A stretch of DNA of 64,000 nucleotides from an uncultured SAR86 cluster bacterium (GTDB lineage Bacteria > Pseudomonadota > Gammaproteobacteria > Magnimaribacterales > D2472): positions 1 to 64,000 of the forward strand of contig CACEZB010000004.1 of assembly GCA_902563835.1 (NCBI GenBank), written 5' to 3'. Below the pieces are notes generated by a model, which saw nothing but the letters and a program-made list of their open reading frames with translations, made no database searches and was not told the DNA's origin. The translations under genes were made by a program, and so were the position numbers. Positions 9,572 to 19,184 of this stretch are shown piece by piece; position 1 is the stretch's first letter; each line of letters starts with the position of its first letter.

Positions 9572-10057
9572 ATGAAAAAAATATTTTTATTAAGTATTTT
9601 AGTTTTTGCTACAGGTTCTATCTTTGCTGATGGGCACACAGCAGACGAAAAAGAGGTCTTAAAGGCTTTGGCTGAATATTTTGATGCTAGGAACGCTCAA
9701 GATTGGGAAAAAGCTGTCACATTTGAAAGTAAAGCTGGTACTTATAATACAAACTCTGATGGAAGCTTCCATAAACCAGTAATAAAACAATCAGCTGAAG
9801 ATTGGGCTAATTCAAATCAAGGCGGATCTTTAAATGTTTATTATCCTGAAGCAGTTATGCTTTCTAAGGATGTAGCTTTTGTTAGATTTTATTATGAGGG
9901 TATGACAGAAGTTTCTGGTATCACAAAACCGTATAGAACCAGAGTAACAATGACCTGGGTTAAAGAAAATGGAAATTGGGTAACTAGAACTCAACATTAT
10001 TCTGCCGCTGCTTATGGAGGTGTCCATATTTCTCAAGCAAGCGATTTCCAAGATTAA
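9572..10057 (+). CDS. Exported NTF2-like (SnoaL/DUF4440-type) protein
   Basis: Small secreted protein of 161 aa. The ATG at 9572 follows an AGGAG ribosome binding site and starts a clear signal peptide (MKKIFLLSILVFATGSIFA). The mature part has the NTF2-like pattern: an N-terminal helix with EYFDARNAQDWEKAV, then strands ending in TMTWVKENGNWVTR. These folds can be enzymes or binding proteins; no catalytic residue can be assigned. A strong terminator follows directly. Confidence 0.8.
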   Translation: MKKIFLLSILVFATGSIFADGHTADEKEVLKALAEYFDARNAQDWEKAVTFESKAGTYNTNSDGSFHKPVIKQSAEDWANSNQGGSLNVYYPEAVMLSKDVAFVRFYYEGMTEVSGITKPYRTRVTMTWVKENGNWVTRTQHYSAAAYGGVHISQASDFQD

Positions 10058-10075
10058 TTATTTTTGATTAATGAT

Positions 10076-10103
10076 AAAACCCTCTTTCATAGAGGGTTTT
10101 TTA
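10076..10103 (+). terminator. Rho-independent terminator
   Basis: A perfect 10-bp stem (10076-10085 with 10091-10100, core CCCTCT/AGAGGG) with a 5-nt loop ends in a T run. It closes the transcript of the NTF2-like gene. The A run on its other flank lets it serve in the opposite direction for the tRNA-Arg transcript too. Confidence 0.9.
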
Positions 10104-10104
10104 T

Positions 10105-10179
10105 TGGTGCCCTCTGCAGGAATCGAACCTGCAACTAATCCTTAGGAGGGATTTGTTATATCCATTTAACTAAGAAGGC
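10105..10179 (-). tRNA. tRNA-Arg (anticodon CCT)
   Basis: Cloverleaf on the minus strand. Acceptor GCCTTCT pairs with AGAGGGC with one G-U pair, the anticodon stem AATCC/GGATT encloses loop CTCCTAA (anticodon CCT, reading AGG), the T loop is TTCGATT and CCA is encoded. It lies between a terminator and thrS, transcribed away from thrS. Confidence 0.95.
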
Positions 10180-10251
10180 TTTAAAATTGTTTCTTATTTC
10201 ATAATAAATAACTTTATAAAAAAATTGAGATCCAATCTATAATATATATAT

Positions 10252-12177
10252 ATGAAAATTACTTTACCTGACAAAAGTGTAAGAGAGTTACCAGATGGAT
10301 CGTCTGGTTATGATATAGCAAAAGATATTGGCCCAGGGTTAGCTAAATCCGCTGTGGCAATCATTGTTAACGGCGAAAAAAAAGATTTACATGATATTAT
10401 CGAAAAGGATTCAACAGCGTCAATAATTACAATAGATTCAGAAGATGGTCTTGAAATAATGAGACACACTCTTACTGCACAGGTTCTAGCAAAAGCTTTA
10501 AAAAATCTTTATCCAAAATCTTATTTAGCAATTGGACCAACGATTGAAGATGGCTTTTATTATGATATTGAAACAAGTCAATCAATATCAGTAGATGATC
10601 TTGAGAAAATTGAAAAAGAAATGAATAAAATTATTTCTTCAAAATCATCTATAACAAAGAAAATCGCAAGCAAGAAAGATGCATTAAAAGTTTTTAAATC
10701 TCTTGAAGAGCCATATAAACAATCAATTATAAATGAATCAGATCAAAAAGATAATTTTCAGCTTTATTATCAAGATCAAGATAGTTTTGTAGATCTATGT
10801 AAAGGACCCCATCTACCAAATTTGAGTTTTATAGGATCTTTTAAACTCACAAAGGTATCTGGAGCATATTGGAAAGGAGACTCTAAGAATACTATGCTTA
10901 CAAGAATTTATGGTACTGCTTGGAATAGTGACAAAGATCTAAATAAGCACTTAAATTCAATTGAAGAAGCGCAAAAAAGAGATCATAGAAAGCTTGGGAA
11001 AGAAATGGATTTGTTTCACTTTCAAGATGAGGCTCCAGGAATGGTCTTTTGGCATCCAGATGGATGGACCATTTATCGACAATTACAAAACTTTGTAAGA
11101 CAAAAGATTGAGAGTAATGGTTATGTTGAAATTAATACACCATTAGTAATTGATAGGAAATTATGGGAAGCATCAGGACATTGGGATAAGTATCGAGAAA
11201 ATATGTTTATCACTGAAATAGATGAAGAACATGCAAATGAAAAAAGAGTTAACGCATTAAAGCCGATGAACTGTCCTGGCCATGTTCAAATTTATAATCA
11301 AGGGACAAAGTCCTACAAAGATTTGCCATTAAGATTTGCAGAATTTGGTGCCTGCCATAGATATGAGCCATCTGGAACGATGCATGGGCTCATGAGAGTT
11401 CGCGGATTTACTCAGGATGATGGACATATCTTCTGTACAGAGGATCAAATAGAATCAGAAACAGGGCTATTTATAAATTTATTATCCGATATATATTCTG
11501 ATTTAGGATTTAAAGATTTTAATATTAAATTATCTACAAGACCTGAAGTTAGAGTAGGGTCAGATAAAACATGGGATAAGGCTGAGCAAGCACTTGAATC
11601 AGCAATAAAAAATTTGGGATACCCATATAAGCTAGATGAAGGAGATGGCGCATTTTATGGCCCAAAATTAGATTTTGTTTTAACAGATGCAATTGGAAGG
11701 GCATGGCAATGTGGCACTTTTCAATTAGATTTTAATTTAGCAGATAGGTTGGATGCTGAATTTGTTGGCGAAGATGGAAAAAAACATATCCCAGTTATGA
11801 TTCATAGAGCAGTTCTAGGATCTTTTGAGAGATTTATCGGCATTCTTATAGAAAATTATTCAGGTAAGCTACCTTTTTGGCTTGCTCCTAAACAGGTTGT
11901 AATAGCCTCAATAGTTTCTGAAGTTAACGATTATGTTATGGAAATTCAAGAATTATTTAAAAATAAAGGCATCAGGACTGAAGTAGACCTAAGAAATGAA
12001 AAAATTAGTTACAAAGTGAGAGAACACAGCTCTAAAAAAGTACCTGTTATTTTGGCAATTGGAAAAAATGAAAAAGCTGATAAAACTGTTTCAATTAGAA
12101 GAATGGGCAGCAATGATTCCAAAGTTATGGATTTAAGCACGGCAATCAAAGAAATTTCTAAAGAAAACACCGTATGA
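10252..12177 (+). CDS. thrS: Threonyl-tRNA synthetase
   Basis: Class II synthetase of 641 aa charging tRNA-Thr. It has the full bacterial architecture: a TGS domain (residues 1-60), the second additional/editing domain with its HxxxH-type zinc residues ([13 protein letters not shown] and the later Cys-x3-His), a catalytic core with MNCPGH (from about residue 339) and [13 protein letters not shown], and a C-terminal anticodon-binding domain. The infC-rpmI-rplT genes that follow thrS in many bacteria are absent; yidD overlaps its stop instead. Confidence 0.97.
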   Translation: MKITLPDKSVRELPDGSSGYDIAKDIGPGLAKSAVAIIVNGEKKDLHDIIEKDSTASIITIDSEDGLEIMRHTLTAQVLAKALKNLYPKSYLAIGPTIEDGFYYDIETSQSISVDDLEKIEKEMNKIISSKSSITKKIASKKDALKVFKSLEEPYKQSIINESDQKDNFQLYYQDQDSFVDLCKGPHLPNLSFIGSFKLTKVSGAYWKGDSKNTMLTRIYGTAWNSDKDLNKHLNSIEEAQKRDHRKLGKEMDLFHFQDEAPGMVFWHPDGWTIYRQLQNFVRQKIESNGYVEINTPLVIDRKLWEASGHWDKYRENMFITEIDEEHANEKRVNALKPMNCPGHVQIYNQGTKSYKDLPLRFAEFGACHRYEPSGTMHGLMRVRGFTQDDGHIFCTEDQIESETGLFINLLSDIYSDLGFKDFNIKLSTRPEVRVGSDKTWDKAEQALESAIKNLGYPYKLDEGDGAFYGPKLDFVLTDAIGRAWQCGTFQLDFNLADRLDAEFVGEDGKKHIPVMIHRAVLGSFERFIGILIENYSGKLPFWLAPKQVVIASIVSEVNDYVMEIQELFKNKGIRTEVDLRNEKISYKVREHSSKKVPVILAIGKNEKADKTVSIRRMGSNDSKVMDLSTAIKEISKENTV

Positions 12178-12368
12178 TTGCAAAAGTTTTTATATTACCA
12201 ATAAGGTTCTACAGATACTTTATTTCACCCTTATTTCCTCCAACATGCAGATTTCAACCCACTTGTTCTGCATATGCAATTGAGGTCATTCTAGAAAAAG
12301 GGGTTTTTAGGGGCACATTTCTTGCAATACAAAGGGTTTTAAAGTGCCATCCTTGGCATAATTCTTAA
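12174..12368 (+). CDS. yidD: Membrane protein insertion efficiency factor YidD
   Basis: Small amphipathic protein of 64 aa assisting YidC-dependent membrane insertion. The family signature is intact: an [18 protein letters not shown] segment, then PTCSAYA and KCHPWH. It ends two residues after HPWH, so it lacks the usual C-terminal GGxDP tail and is at the short end of the family. It starts with an ATGA overlap on thrS, an unusual location, since yidD commonly sits in the rpmH-rnpA-yidD-yidC cluster. Confidence 0.92.
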   Translation: MIAKVFILPIRFYRYFISPLFPPTCRFQPTCSAYAIEVILEKGVFRGTFLAIQRVLKCHPWHNS

Positions 12369-12369
12369 T

Positions 12370-12401
12370 AAAAAACCGGTTTTTTTAGCACCTAAAAAAA
12401 A
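12370..12401. terminator. A/T-tract hairpins after yidD, possible weak terminator
   Basis: An A run, CCGG and a T run form a short palindrome (12370-12385). The same T run followed by AG can pair with CT plus the next A run (12380-12388 with 12392-12400), so the T tract has two alternative partners. This may be a weak bidirectional terminator between yidD and the TonB receptor. The assignment is tentative. Confidence 0.3.
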
Positions 12402-12411
12402 TATATTTTTC

Positions 12412-12431
12412 TATCATATTCTTATATGATA
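12412..12431. promoter_or_regulatory. Dyad upstream of the TonB receptor, candidate operator
   Basis: TATCATAT and ATATGATA face each other across the 4-nt spacer tctt, a perfect 20-bp inverted repeat about 50 nt before the receptor start. A TATGAT hexamer inside the right arm could be a -10 box, so a regulator bound here would compete with polymerase. It does not match the Fur consensus well. The start codon is preceded by a strong AAGGGGG ribosome binding site. Confidence 0.4.
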
Positions 12432-12480
12432 TGATTCACACATAATTTATGCGTTCATACGTAGCAATAAAGGGGGTTAT

Positions 12481-15372
12481 ATGAACAATTTTTTAAAAAT
12501 TACATTTAGTTTTTGTGCATTCTTTTCGCTGGCTTTTTCAACGAATATAGTTTCACAAGAAATTGAAGAAGTTGTTGTTACAGCAACTAAAAAGGAAGAG
12601 TCTATTCAGGACTTGGCAATATCAATCGAGGCATTTACTGCTGAAAGCATGGAAGAGAATATGATTGAAGATGCTTCTGACTTACAAGAAGTAGTTCCAG
12701 GCTTAATTATCGATAAAGGTATTGGTTCAGGTGCTTCATATGCGATTCGTGGTACTGGATCATATGGTGTTGGTGCTGCAGTTGTAGGAGCAGTGGTTGT
12801 ATCAACTAACGGACATGATGCAGGCACATCATCATTTGCTGATATAGGTTTCTTTGATGTTGAGCGTGTTGAGGTTCTTAAAGGTCCTCAAGGTACTCTA
12901 TTTGGTAGAAATGCTGTTGTAGGTGTTATTAATACCGTTACAAAAAGACCAACATCTGAATTAGAAGGAAGTTGGGATGTTTCTATGGGTGACTATGATG
13001 CAATAACTTCAGAATTTATGTTGAATGTTCCAGTCTCAGATACAATTAGTGCAAGACTTGCATATACTTCAGTTGATAGAGACGGTTTTTCAACAAACAT
13101 CCGAGATAATAAGAAATTTAATGATAAGCATGCATATGGAGCAAGATTATCTGTAGATTTTGACGTCAGTGAAAAAACAAGGATTATGTTGACTGCTGAT
13201 ATGTATAAAACAGATGACAATAGAAATAACATCGGCGCACCATTTTGTGAAAGCCACGGCTTGTTAGGTTGTAACCCACTAACACAAGGTAGTCCAAACG
13301 TGCCAGCTGACTCAAGAGGTAGTACAGCTGCTTTATTTAATGTTGTTGCTGGTTTAAAGCAATCAGCTTACAGTAATTCATATGCTGGTATGCCAACACC
13401 GGATAATTTCCGTGAAGCATATTTAACTAGAAGACCTGAGCAAAATTCAGAATATAATTTCTCTCAGCTACATATAGAGCATGATATAAGCGATGAGCTA
13501 ATGTTGTCAGCTAAAGTTTCTTATCAAAAGAGATTTTATTATCACATGAATGATAATGACTACTCTCATACTACTGCACCATTACCAGGGATTCTTAATG
13601 CACAGCTTGGTGCTTTGATTCCTTCAATAGAATGGATGGGTAGCTTTGGTGGTAACTTTAATGGAAGAGAATATGGATTTACTGAGTTGATTACTGGTGA
13701 TAGAACTTATGAGTTCTCTCATTCAGACTTCTTTTCAACTCAAGCAGAAATTAACATAATTTCTAGTTTTGATGGCCCAATGAACTATACAGCTGGTATC
13801 TATATGTATGATGGTAGAAACCATAACAGATATCAAGTTCAAACAGCTGCATGGAATATGACAGGTAACTTTGGTCAACATCCATATGGAGCTGCTTTAT
13901 ATGGTGGCGCTTTTGCTGCATACGGTGGTATACCTTTCTATCAAACTTGGGTTCTTGGTGGTTTATCAGGATCTGCAGTTTGTGGGTCTGGTGTATTAGG
14001 ACCAGTAGCGGCTGCAGTACCTAGTACAGCTAACCCTGCTTGCTTAAGTGGATTGTTGGCTGCGCAAGGAATCGCACCGTATCATATTCCAACCACAATA
14101 TCTGGCTATTTAAATGATGACCATGTTAGAACAAAGTCAACAGCAGTATATGGTGAGCTTTACTATGATTTAAGTGAAGATACTATGTTAACACTTGGTT
14201 ATAGATGGAATGATGACGTTGTAAAAGATACTCTTATGACTTGTTTAACAGACTTTGATTGTCCTCTTTACCCTGCCTCTCAATGGGCTACTGGTGAGTA
14301 TGGATTTCATCCAAACTATGAAGTGATTGCAAATGATGCTACTGCATATAAAGTTTCAGTTAAGCATAATATATCTGATAACCAAATGGTTTATGCTAGT
14401 TATACAACTGCTAATAAAGCAGGTGGTACTAACCCAGTTATTGGATTAATTCCTGATCCATATGACCCTGAAGAAACAGGTGTTTTTGAAATAGGAACTA
14501 AAAGTATTCTATTTGATGGAGCAATGTTATTTAATGCAACGTTCTTCATGAATGATACTAAAGGTATGCTTATTTCAAATATTGAAAATGCTGGATCAGT
14601 TAACTATAACGTTGATGCTGAAATTACAGGTTTTGAAGGTAATTTAATAACATATTTAGGTGAAACCACAAGCTTGGATGTGAGCTGGTTACTTGTTGAA
14701 AGTGAGTTAGGTGAGGCAACTATGCCTGATCCAATTAACCCTGGTGGCATAGTAGCGTTATTAGATGTTAATCCAGCGCTATTTATTCCTGGTGTGGGTT
14801 GTGCCACAGCAACTGGCATGTGTCCTCCAACTGCTTTTGGCGGTGGAGTTGATGGATTGCCATTTGATCCAGCTGGCGCTGTTCAATACGGTTATGGTGT
14901 TGATTCATCTGGAAATATAATTCCTCTATTTAAATCTGCAGGTTACTTATGTACTGCACCGTTTAACCCTTTAGGTGGAATTTCGTGTCCAGTGGCACCA
15001 GCACAGTTAAGTCTTAGCGGTAATAGCGTGCCTCAGTCACCTGAGAGTTCATACAGTATTGGTGTTAACCAAGATTTTGCTACAGGCAATGGAATGGTTA
15101 CAGCAAGACTTGCTTATAGATATCAAGCTGAAAGAGAAGGTAACGTGTTCAACCAAGATAGAGCAAGAATGCCTGAGACTGATTACATGGATATGAACAT
15201 TACTTATACACCAAATGATGGTGATTGGTATGTTCGTGTTTATGCTAAAAACTTAAATGATGACCAATATGTTGGTACATGGGCTGCTTCTTCTGCATTG
15301 CAGGGTGGTGCTCAATTTGCTACATATACTGACCCAAGAACTTGGGGTATTCAGTTTGGTTCTAAGTTTTAA
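12481..15372 (+). CDS. TonB-dependent outer-membrane receptor (963 aa)
   Basis: Outer-membrane active transporter powered by TonB. A signal peptide (about residues 1-25) is followed by a TonB box (EEVVVTATK, residues 29-37), the plug domain (LQEVVPGL, RGTGSYG, VEVLKGPQGTLFGRNA) and a C-terminal beta barrel ending in Phe. Long insertions between strands are rich in Gly, Ala and Pro and carry paired Cys residues (around residues 485-535 and 775-845), presumably extracellular loops. Codon choice is richer in GGT/GCT than in its neighbours, consistent with high expression. The substrate is unknown; the gene is monocistronic between its own ribosome site and a strong terminator. Confidence 0.94.
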   Translation: MNNFLKITFSFCAFFSLAFSTNIVSQEIEEVVVTATKKEESIQDLAISIEAFTAESMEENMIEDASDLQEVVPGLIIDKGIGSGASYAIRGTGSYGVGAAVVGAVVVSTNGHDAGTSSFADIGFFDVERVEVLKGPQGTLFGRNAVVGVINTVTKRPTSELEGSWDVSMGDYDAITSEFMLNVPVSDTISARLAYTSVDRDGFSTNIRDNKKFNDKHAYGARLSVDFDVSEKTRIMLTADMYKTDDNRNNIGAPFCESHGLLGCNPLTQGSPNVPADSRGSTAALFNVVAGLKQSAYSNSYAGMPTPDNFREAYLTRRPEQNSEYNFSQLHIEHDISDELMLSAKVSYQKRFYYHMNDNDYSHTTAPLPGILNAQLGALIPSIEWMGSFGGNFNGREYGFTELITGDRTYEFSHSDFFSTQAEINIISSFDGPMNYTAGIYMYDGRNHNRYQVQTAAWNMTGNFGQHPYGAALYGGAFAAYGGIPFYQTWVLGGLSGSAVCGSGVLGPVAAAVPSTANPACLSGLLAAQGIAPYHIPTTISGYLNDDHVRTKSTAVYGELYYDLSEDTMLTLGYRWNDDVVKDTLMTCLTDFDCPLYPASQWATGEYGFHPNYEVIANDATAYKVSVKHNISDNQMVYASYTTANKAGGTNPVIGLIPDPYDPEETGVFEIGTKSILFDGAMLFNATFFMNDTKGMLISNIENAGSVNYNVDAEITGFEGNLITYLGETTSLDVSWLLVESELGEATMPDPINPGGIVALLDVNPALFIPGVGCATATGMCPPTAFGGGVDGLPFDPAGAVQYGYGVDSSGNIIPLFKSAGYLCTAPFNPLGGISCPVAPAQLSLSGNSVPQSPESSYSIGVNQDFATGNGMVTARLAYRYQAEREGNVFNQDRARMPETDYMDMNITYTPNDGDWYVRVYAKNLNDDQYVGTWAASSALQGGAQFATYTDPRTWGIQFGSKF

Positions 15373-15390
15373 TTAATTAGAATAATTATT

Positions 15391-15420
15391 AAAGCCCAGT
15401 TTTTACTGGGCTTTTTTTTA
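15391..15420 (+). terminator. Rho-independent terminator of the TonB receptor
   Basis: AAAGCCCAGT (15391-15400) pairs perfectly with ACTGGGCTTT (15405-15414) around a TTTT loop and is followed by a T run. It lies about 20 nt after the receptor stop. Confidence 0.93.
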
Positions 15421-15434
15421 CTTATACTTATACT

Positions 15435-15914
15435 ATGAAACCCTTACCTTACAATCCTGACTCTGTAATAGTTACTCAAGAAATGTGTGATCATAATGGG
15501 CATATGAATGTTAATTATTATTATCAATTGTTTGACAGCACATACACATCATTTTATATAGATGAATTGGGTTTTGATGAGGCCTATATGGAAAGAGGTT
15601 TTTCAACATTTACTCTAGAAGATAGTATTCGATATTTAAAAGAATTTAGATTAAATGATGTTGTGTATCCATCATTTCAATTATATAAAGCAAACAAAAA
15701 ACTTTTGCACTTTATTGGAATACTTCAAAACAAAGATAATGAAGTTGCCGCTATTTTTGAAACTGTATTAGGTCATATCGATCTCAACAAAAGAAAGATT
15801 GTAAATTTCTCTGACCAAATGATTGAAAATTTATTAAAAGTTTCTAGTGAACAAAGAAAAATATCAGAATTGCCTTTTGAAGTAAAACTCCATATAAAAG
15901 ATATTGATGAATAA
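15435..15914 (+). CDS. Hotdog-fold acyl-CoA thioesterase
   Basis: Predicted thioesterase of 159 aa of the 4-hydroxybenzoyl-CoA thioesterase-like hotdog family. The diagnostic CDHNGHMNVNYYYQLFD segment near residue 20 forms the central helix entry with the catalytic Asp region. It would hydrolyse an acyl-CoA, but which one cannot be read. Its 3' end overlaps the following exported phosphodiesterase gene by 8 nt, so the two are co-transcribed. Confidence 0.85.
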   Translation: MKPLPYNPDSVIVTQEMCDHNGHMNVNYYYQLFDSTYTSFYIDELGFDEAYMERGFSTFTLEDSIRYLKEFRLNDVVYPSFQLYKANKKLLHFIGILQNKDNEVAAIFETVLGHIDLNKRKIVNFSDQMIENLLKVSSEQRKISELPFEVKLHIKDIDE

Positions 15915-16908
15915 ATTTATTTATACGATATCTCTAATTTTTATTTTTTATACTCATCTTATTTATGGTTTTGAATTTAGTGCTATGACGCTTAATGCAC
16001 AGAATTTATTTGATACCACTGATGACTTAAAAAAAGATGATAAAGCATACCTGCCTATTGAATTAAAACAATCCAAAGCACATATAAGTTCCTGTAATAA
16101 AATAAGAGTTAAATCATGGAGAGAGGAGTGTTTATACCTTGACTGGGATAATGAAACCAAAGATATAAAGCTTGCCAACTTGGTTAAGAATATTATTTCA
16201 TATGATAAAAATGGCCCAGATATTTTAGCACTTCAGGAAGTAGAGAATATTAATATTCTTAAACAACTATTTTTATTATTAGAACCTTATGGGTATATAG
16301 ATTATGAGTTATTAGAAAGTAATGATTATCGCGGGATTGATACTGCTTTTATTTCAAAATTTAAAATATTGGATTCAAAACTTCACTACATTACTTTTTC
16401 TGGAGAATTTGAAGATAAAGATACTAGACCAATTTTAGATATTTCAATAAATATAAATAATAGAAATGTAAAAGTTTATAATGTACATTTTCCAGCTGGT
16501 TACCATGATGTTTCAATGAGAATAGACTCTCTTAATTTGCTTAAAGAACTATTAAATACTCATAACAAACCAACAATTGCTCTGGGTGATTTTAATGTAA
16601 ATACTAAAGAAGATAATAAGCATAAGATTTATCAATCCCAAGAAGATAAATGGATTATTGGTCATTTAATTGGGTGCAATGATTGTAAGGGCTCCTATTT
16701 TTATAATTATGATAAATCTTGGAGCTTTTTAGATACGATCTTTATTTCTAAGGATAGGTCTATAAGTTTTATTTCTAACTCAGTTGAAATACATAATACT
16801 AAAGAAAATTCATACTTTGATACTGGCAAGCCTATAAGATTTAATCCTGTAAGTAGAAAAGGGGTGTCAGACCATCTTCCAATGGTTGCAAGGTTTGAAT
16901 TAAATTAA
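15907..16908 (+). CDS. Exported endonuclease/exonuclease/phosphatase-family protein
   Basis: Secreted 333-aa metal-dependent phosphodiesterase of the EEP (DNase I-like) fold. After a signal peptide come the family motifs in order: MTLNAQNLF, LALQEVEN (Mg-binding Glu), VHFPAG, GDFNVN and the terminal SDHLPM. I take ATG 15907; TTG 15904 is directly before it. A nuclease or phosphatase scavenging phosphate from extracellular nucleic acids or lipids is plausible but inferred. Confidence 0.85.
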   Translation: MNKFIYTISLIFIFYTHLIYGFEFSAMTLNAQNLFDTTDDLKKDDKAYLPIELKQSKAHISSCNKIRVKSWREECLYLDWDNETKDIKLANLVKNIISYDKNGPDILALQEVENINILKQLFLLLEPYGYIDYELLESNDYRGIDTAFISKFKILDSKLHYITFSGEFEDKDTRPILDISININNRNVKVYNVHFPAGYHDVSMRIDSLNLLKELLNTHNKPTIALGDFNVNTKEDNKHKIYQSQEDKWIIGHLIGCNDCKGSYFYNYDKSWSFLDTIFISKDRSISFISNSVEIHNTKENSYFDTGKPIRFNPVSRKGVSDHLPMVARFELN

Positions 16909-16920
16909 TTAAAAAAGATT

Positions 16921-17322
16921 TTATCTTTTATGACAATCTGAGCAATTTAGCTCATTACAAGTTTTATGATTTTTATAGTGTGAGAATGCAAGAATCATTG
17001 AGCCTACTACGGTAAAACCTCTTTCACCCGACTCTCCAATAATATTTTCTAGAAGAACTGCAAGAATAAGTATTGTTAACCCTAGAATACCTGTTACAAG
17101 AAAAGTAATAGTTTGATGATTTTTATATCCTAAACCTAAAGCAAATAAACTAATTGGAGCAGCCAACATTAATAGCAAATAATGTATAAGTTCACTTTCA
17201 ATCGTGAATGCAGATACCCCATAAGCCAAGATAACAACTGCAGGGGCAAAAAAACAATGAATCACGCAGGCCATGGACAAACCCATTGCTAATTTGTCTG
17301 AATTTAATTGTGTTTTTATCAT
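16921..17322 (-). CDS. MerC-domain integral membrane protein
   Basis: Membrane protein of 133 aa with four hydrophobic helices. The first helix carries MACVIHCFFAPAV, the Cys-His-Cys-Pro arrangement of MerC-family proteins, and the C-terminus is Cys/His-rich (CNELNCSDCH). MerC transports mercuric ion in mer operons, but no other mer gene is present here, so the role is open; metal-ion transport is the family expectation. It is downstream of, and codirectional with, the cupin gene. Confidence 0.75.
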   Translation of the reverse strand: MIKTQLNSDKLAMGLSMACVIHCFFAPAVVILAYGVSAFTIESELIHYLLLMLAAPISLFALGLGYKNHQTITFLVTGILGLTILILAVLLENIIGESGERGFTVVGSMILAFSHYKNHKTCNELNCSDCHKR

Positions 17323-17350
17323 ATTAGTTTGTTTGGCTTATATTTAAAAA

Positions 17351-17749
17351 TTATTTTCGCCAACCGCCTCTATCAAAGATTCTTAAGTATGTAAGTTGGT
17401 CATGATCTGAATCATTTACTACTTTACAATAATCTCCTGACTCTACTAAAATAACATCTCCAGCAGATAATTCATATGAATCTTTGTGTTCTATTCCATG
17501 AGATGGATTTGTACCATGCCCATCGTCAGAGTTTGTATATTCAACAATTTCCATAGTGCCTCTGCCATTTGTTATGACATAAACAACATCTGAATCAATA
17601 AGCTTGTGGCCTTTAGTCGATTTTCCAGGCTCAATTACAGTTTTACTTGCAATAATTCTTTGCAGTAAATCATTGGTCCAAACGGTATATTCATCAGTTG
17701 ATTTTTGTGGTGATCCACCTATTCTAAAATTAGTATATTTTTTAGCCAT
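17351..17749 (-). CDS. Cupin-domain protein
   Basis: Single-domain cupin of 132 aa. The start at 17749 follows an AAGGA site and gives MAKKYTNFRI. The cupin core shows in KGHKL...VVYVITNGRGTMEI and the second motif around LSAGDVILVESGDYCKVVN. Only one clear metal-type His lies in the first motif, so metal binding is uncertain. Divergent from metY, sharing the 136-nt intergenic region 17750-17885. Function unknown. Confidence 0.75.
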   Translation of the reverse strand: MAKKYTNFRIGGSPQKSTDEYTVWTNDLLQRIIASKTVIEPGKSTKGHKLIDSDVVYVITNGRGTMEIVEYTNSDDGHGTNPSHGIEHKDSYELSAGDVILVESGDYCKVVNDSDHDQLTYLRIFDRGGWRK

Positions 17750-17885
17750 ATTAAATTTCCTTGAGACATTATAAGTATTTGTTATGAATATTCTAGTATA
17801 TATTTTATATAAGGGTGTCGCTATTAGGCATAATTTAATATACTTAATAATCAAAATTCATAAGTTTATAGAGGAGTTAAGCCCA

Positions 17886-19178
17886 ATGAGTAAAACGTAT
17901 ACAAATCCAGAAACAATCGGTCTTCATGCTGGATGGAGAAAAGATGAAAATACTAATTCAGTAGCAGTTCCAATTCATCAAACATCAAGTTTCCAATTTG
18001 ATGATTGTGATCATGCTGCTAATTTGTTTGCTTTATCTGAGTTAGGAAATATTTATTCAAGGATTATGAATCCAACATGTGCAGTACTTGAAGATAGAAT
18101 GGCAGCACTTGAAGGTGGTGTAGGTGCTTTAGCTGTAGCTTCGGGTCAGGCTGCTTCAGCATATGCCATTCAGAATATTGCTCGTAAAGGAGACAATATA
18201 GTAGCGTCATCGCATTTATATGGAGGCACTTATAACCAATTCAAAAATCCAATGTCTGATATGGGTATTGAAGTTAGATTTGTAGATCCTGCTGATCCTA
18301 ATAATTTTGCGGAAGCAACAGATGAAAATACTCGAGCTTATTATGGAGAGGTGCTTCCAAATCCTAGCTTTGAGGTATTTCCTATTTCTGAGGTTGCTGA
18401 AATTGGACGACCATTAGGGATTCCATTAATTGTTGATAACACCGCAGCGCCCGTAATATGCAAACCTTTTGATCATGGTGCGGCTGTCTTAATTCACTCT
18501 ACAACTAAATTTATAGGTGGTCATGGTACGTCTATAGGGGGAATTATTGTTGATAGTGGAAATTTTGATTGGGAAGCATTTCCTGAAAGACAACCAGCAT
18601 TAAATACACCTGATCCTTCATATGGTGGCGCAGTATGGACTGAAGCTGTAAAACCATTAGGACCAATCGCTTACATCCTCAAAGCAAGAACAACCATCTT
18701 GAGGGATATGGGAGCAGCAATGAGTCCTTTTAATGCATTTATGTTTATACAAGGTCTTGAGACTCTTGCATTAAGAATGAGGGAACATTCAGCAAATGCA
18801 GAAATCGTTGCCAAATATCTATCTGAACATGATTCAGTTGAAAGAGTTATATATCCATCAGTTATGGATGGTTATGCCAAAGAAAGAGCTGAAAAATATC
18901 TTTCCAGAGGAAATGGAGGTTTAATGGGTTTTGAAGTTAAAGGTGGCAGAGAGTCTGGTGAGAAATTCATCAACGCACTTGAAATGGTATATCATGTTGC
19001 AAATATTGGAGACTCACGAAGTCTTGCGATTCATCCTGGTAGTACGACCCATAGCCAATTAACAGAAGAAGAACTTCTATCTGCCGGTATTACCCCAGGC
19101 TTTGTTAGATTATCAATAGGCTTGGAACACCCAGATGATATTATTGCTGACTTTGAGCAAGCCTTATCGAAGATATAA
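17886..19178 (+). CDS. metY: O-acetylhomoserine sulfhydrylase
   Basis: PLP enzyme of the Cys/Met metabolism family, 430 aa, making homocysteine from O-acetylhomoserine and sulfide. The hallmarks are IGLHAGWR at the N-terminus, a YSRIMNPT segment and the PLP lysine in STTKFIGGHG, plus the C-terminal SLAIHPGSTTHSQL characteristic of MetY. I chose ATG 17886, preceded by GAGGAG, because the protein family starts there. I did not recognise a SAM riboswitch in the leader. Confidence 0.92.
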   Translation: MSKTYTNPETIGLHAGWRKDENTNSVAVPIHQTSSFQFDDCDHAANLFALSELGNIYSRIMNPTCAVLEDRMAALEGGVGALAVASGQAASAYAIQNIARKGDNIVASSHLYGGTYNQFKNPMSDMGIEVRFVDPADPNNFAEATDENTRAYYGEVLPNPSFEVFPISEVAEIGRPLGIPLIVDNTAAPVICKPFDHGAAVLIHSTTKFIGGHGTSIGGIIVDSGNFDWEAFPERQPALNTPDPSYGGAVWTEAVKPLGPIAYILKARTTILRDMGAAMSPFNAFMFIQGLETLALRMREHSANAEIVAKYLSEHDSVERVIYPSVMDGYAKERAEKYLSRGNGGLMGFEVKGGRESGEKFINALEMVYHVANIGDSRSLAIHPGSTTHSQLTEEELLSAGITPGFVRLSIGLEHPDDIIADFEQALSKI

Positions 19179-19184
19179 TAAGTT

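Noticed and set aside
16921..17322. Mercury-resistance operon
   Set aside because: Only a MerC-like protein is present; no merR, merT, merP or merA is nearby.
17750..17885. SAM riboswitch upstream of metY
   Set aside because: The leader is AT-rich with no stem pattern I could match to a SAM riboswitch class. A covariance search would settle it.
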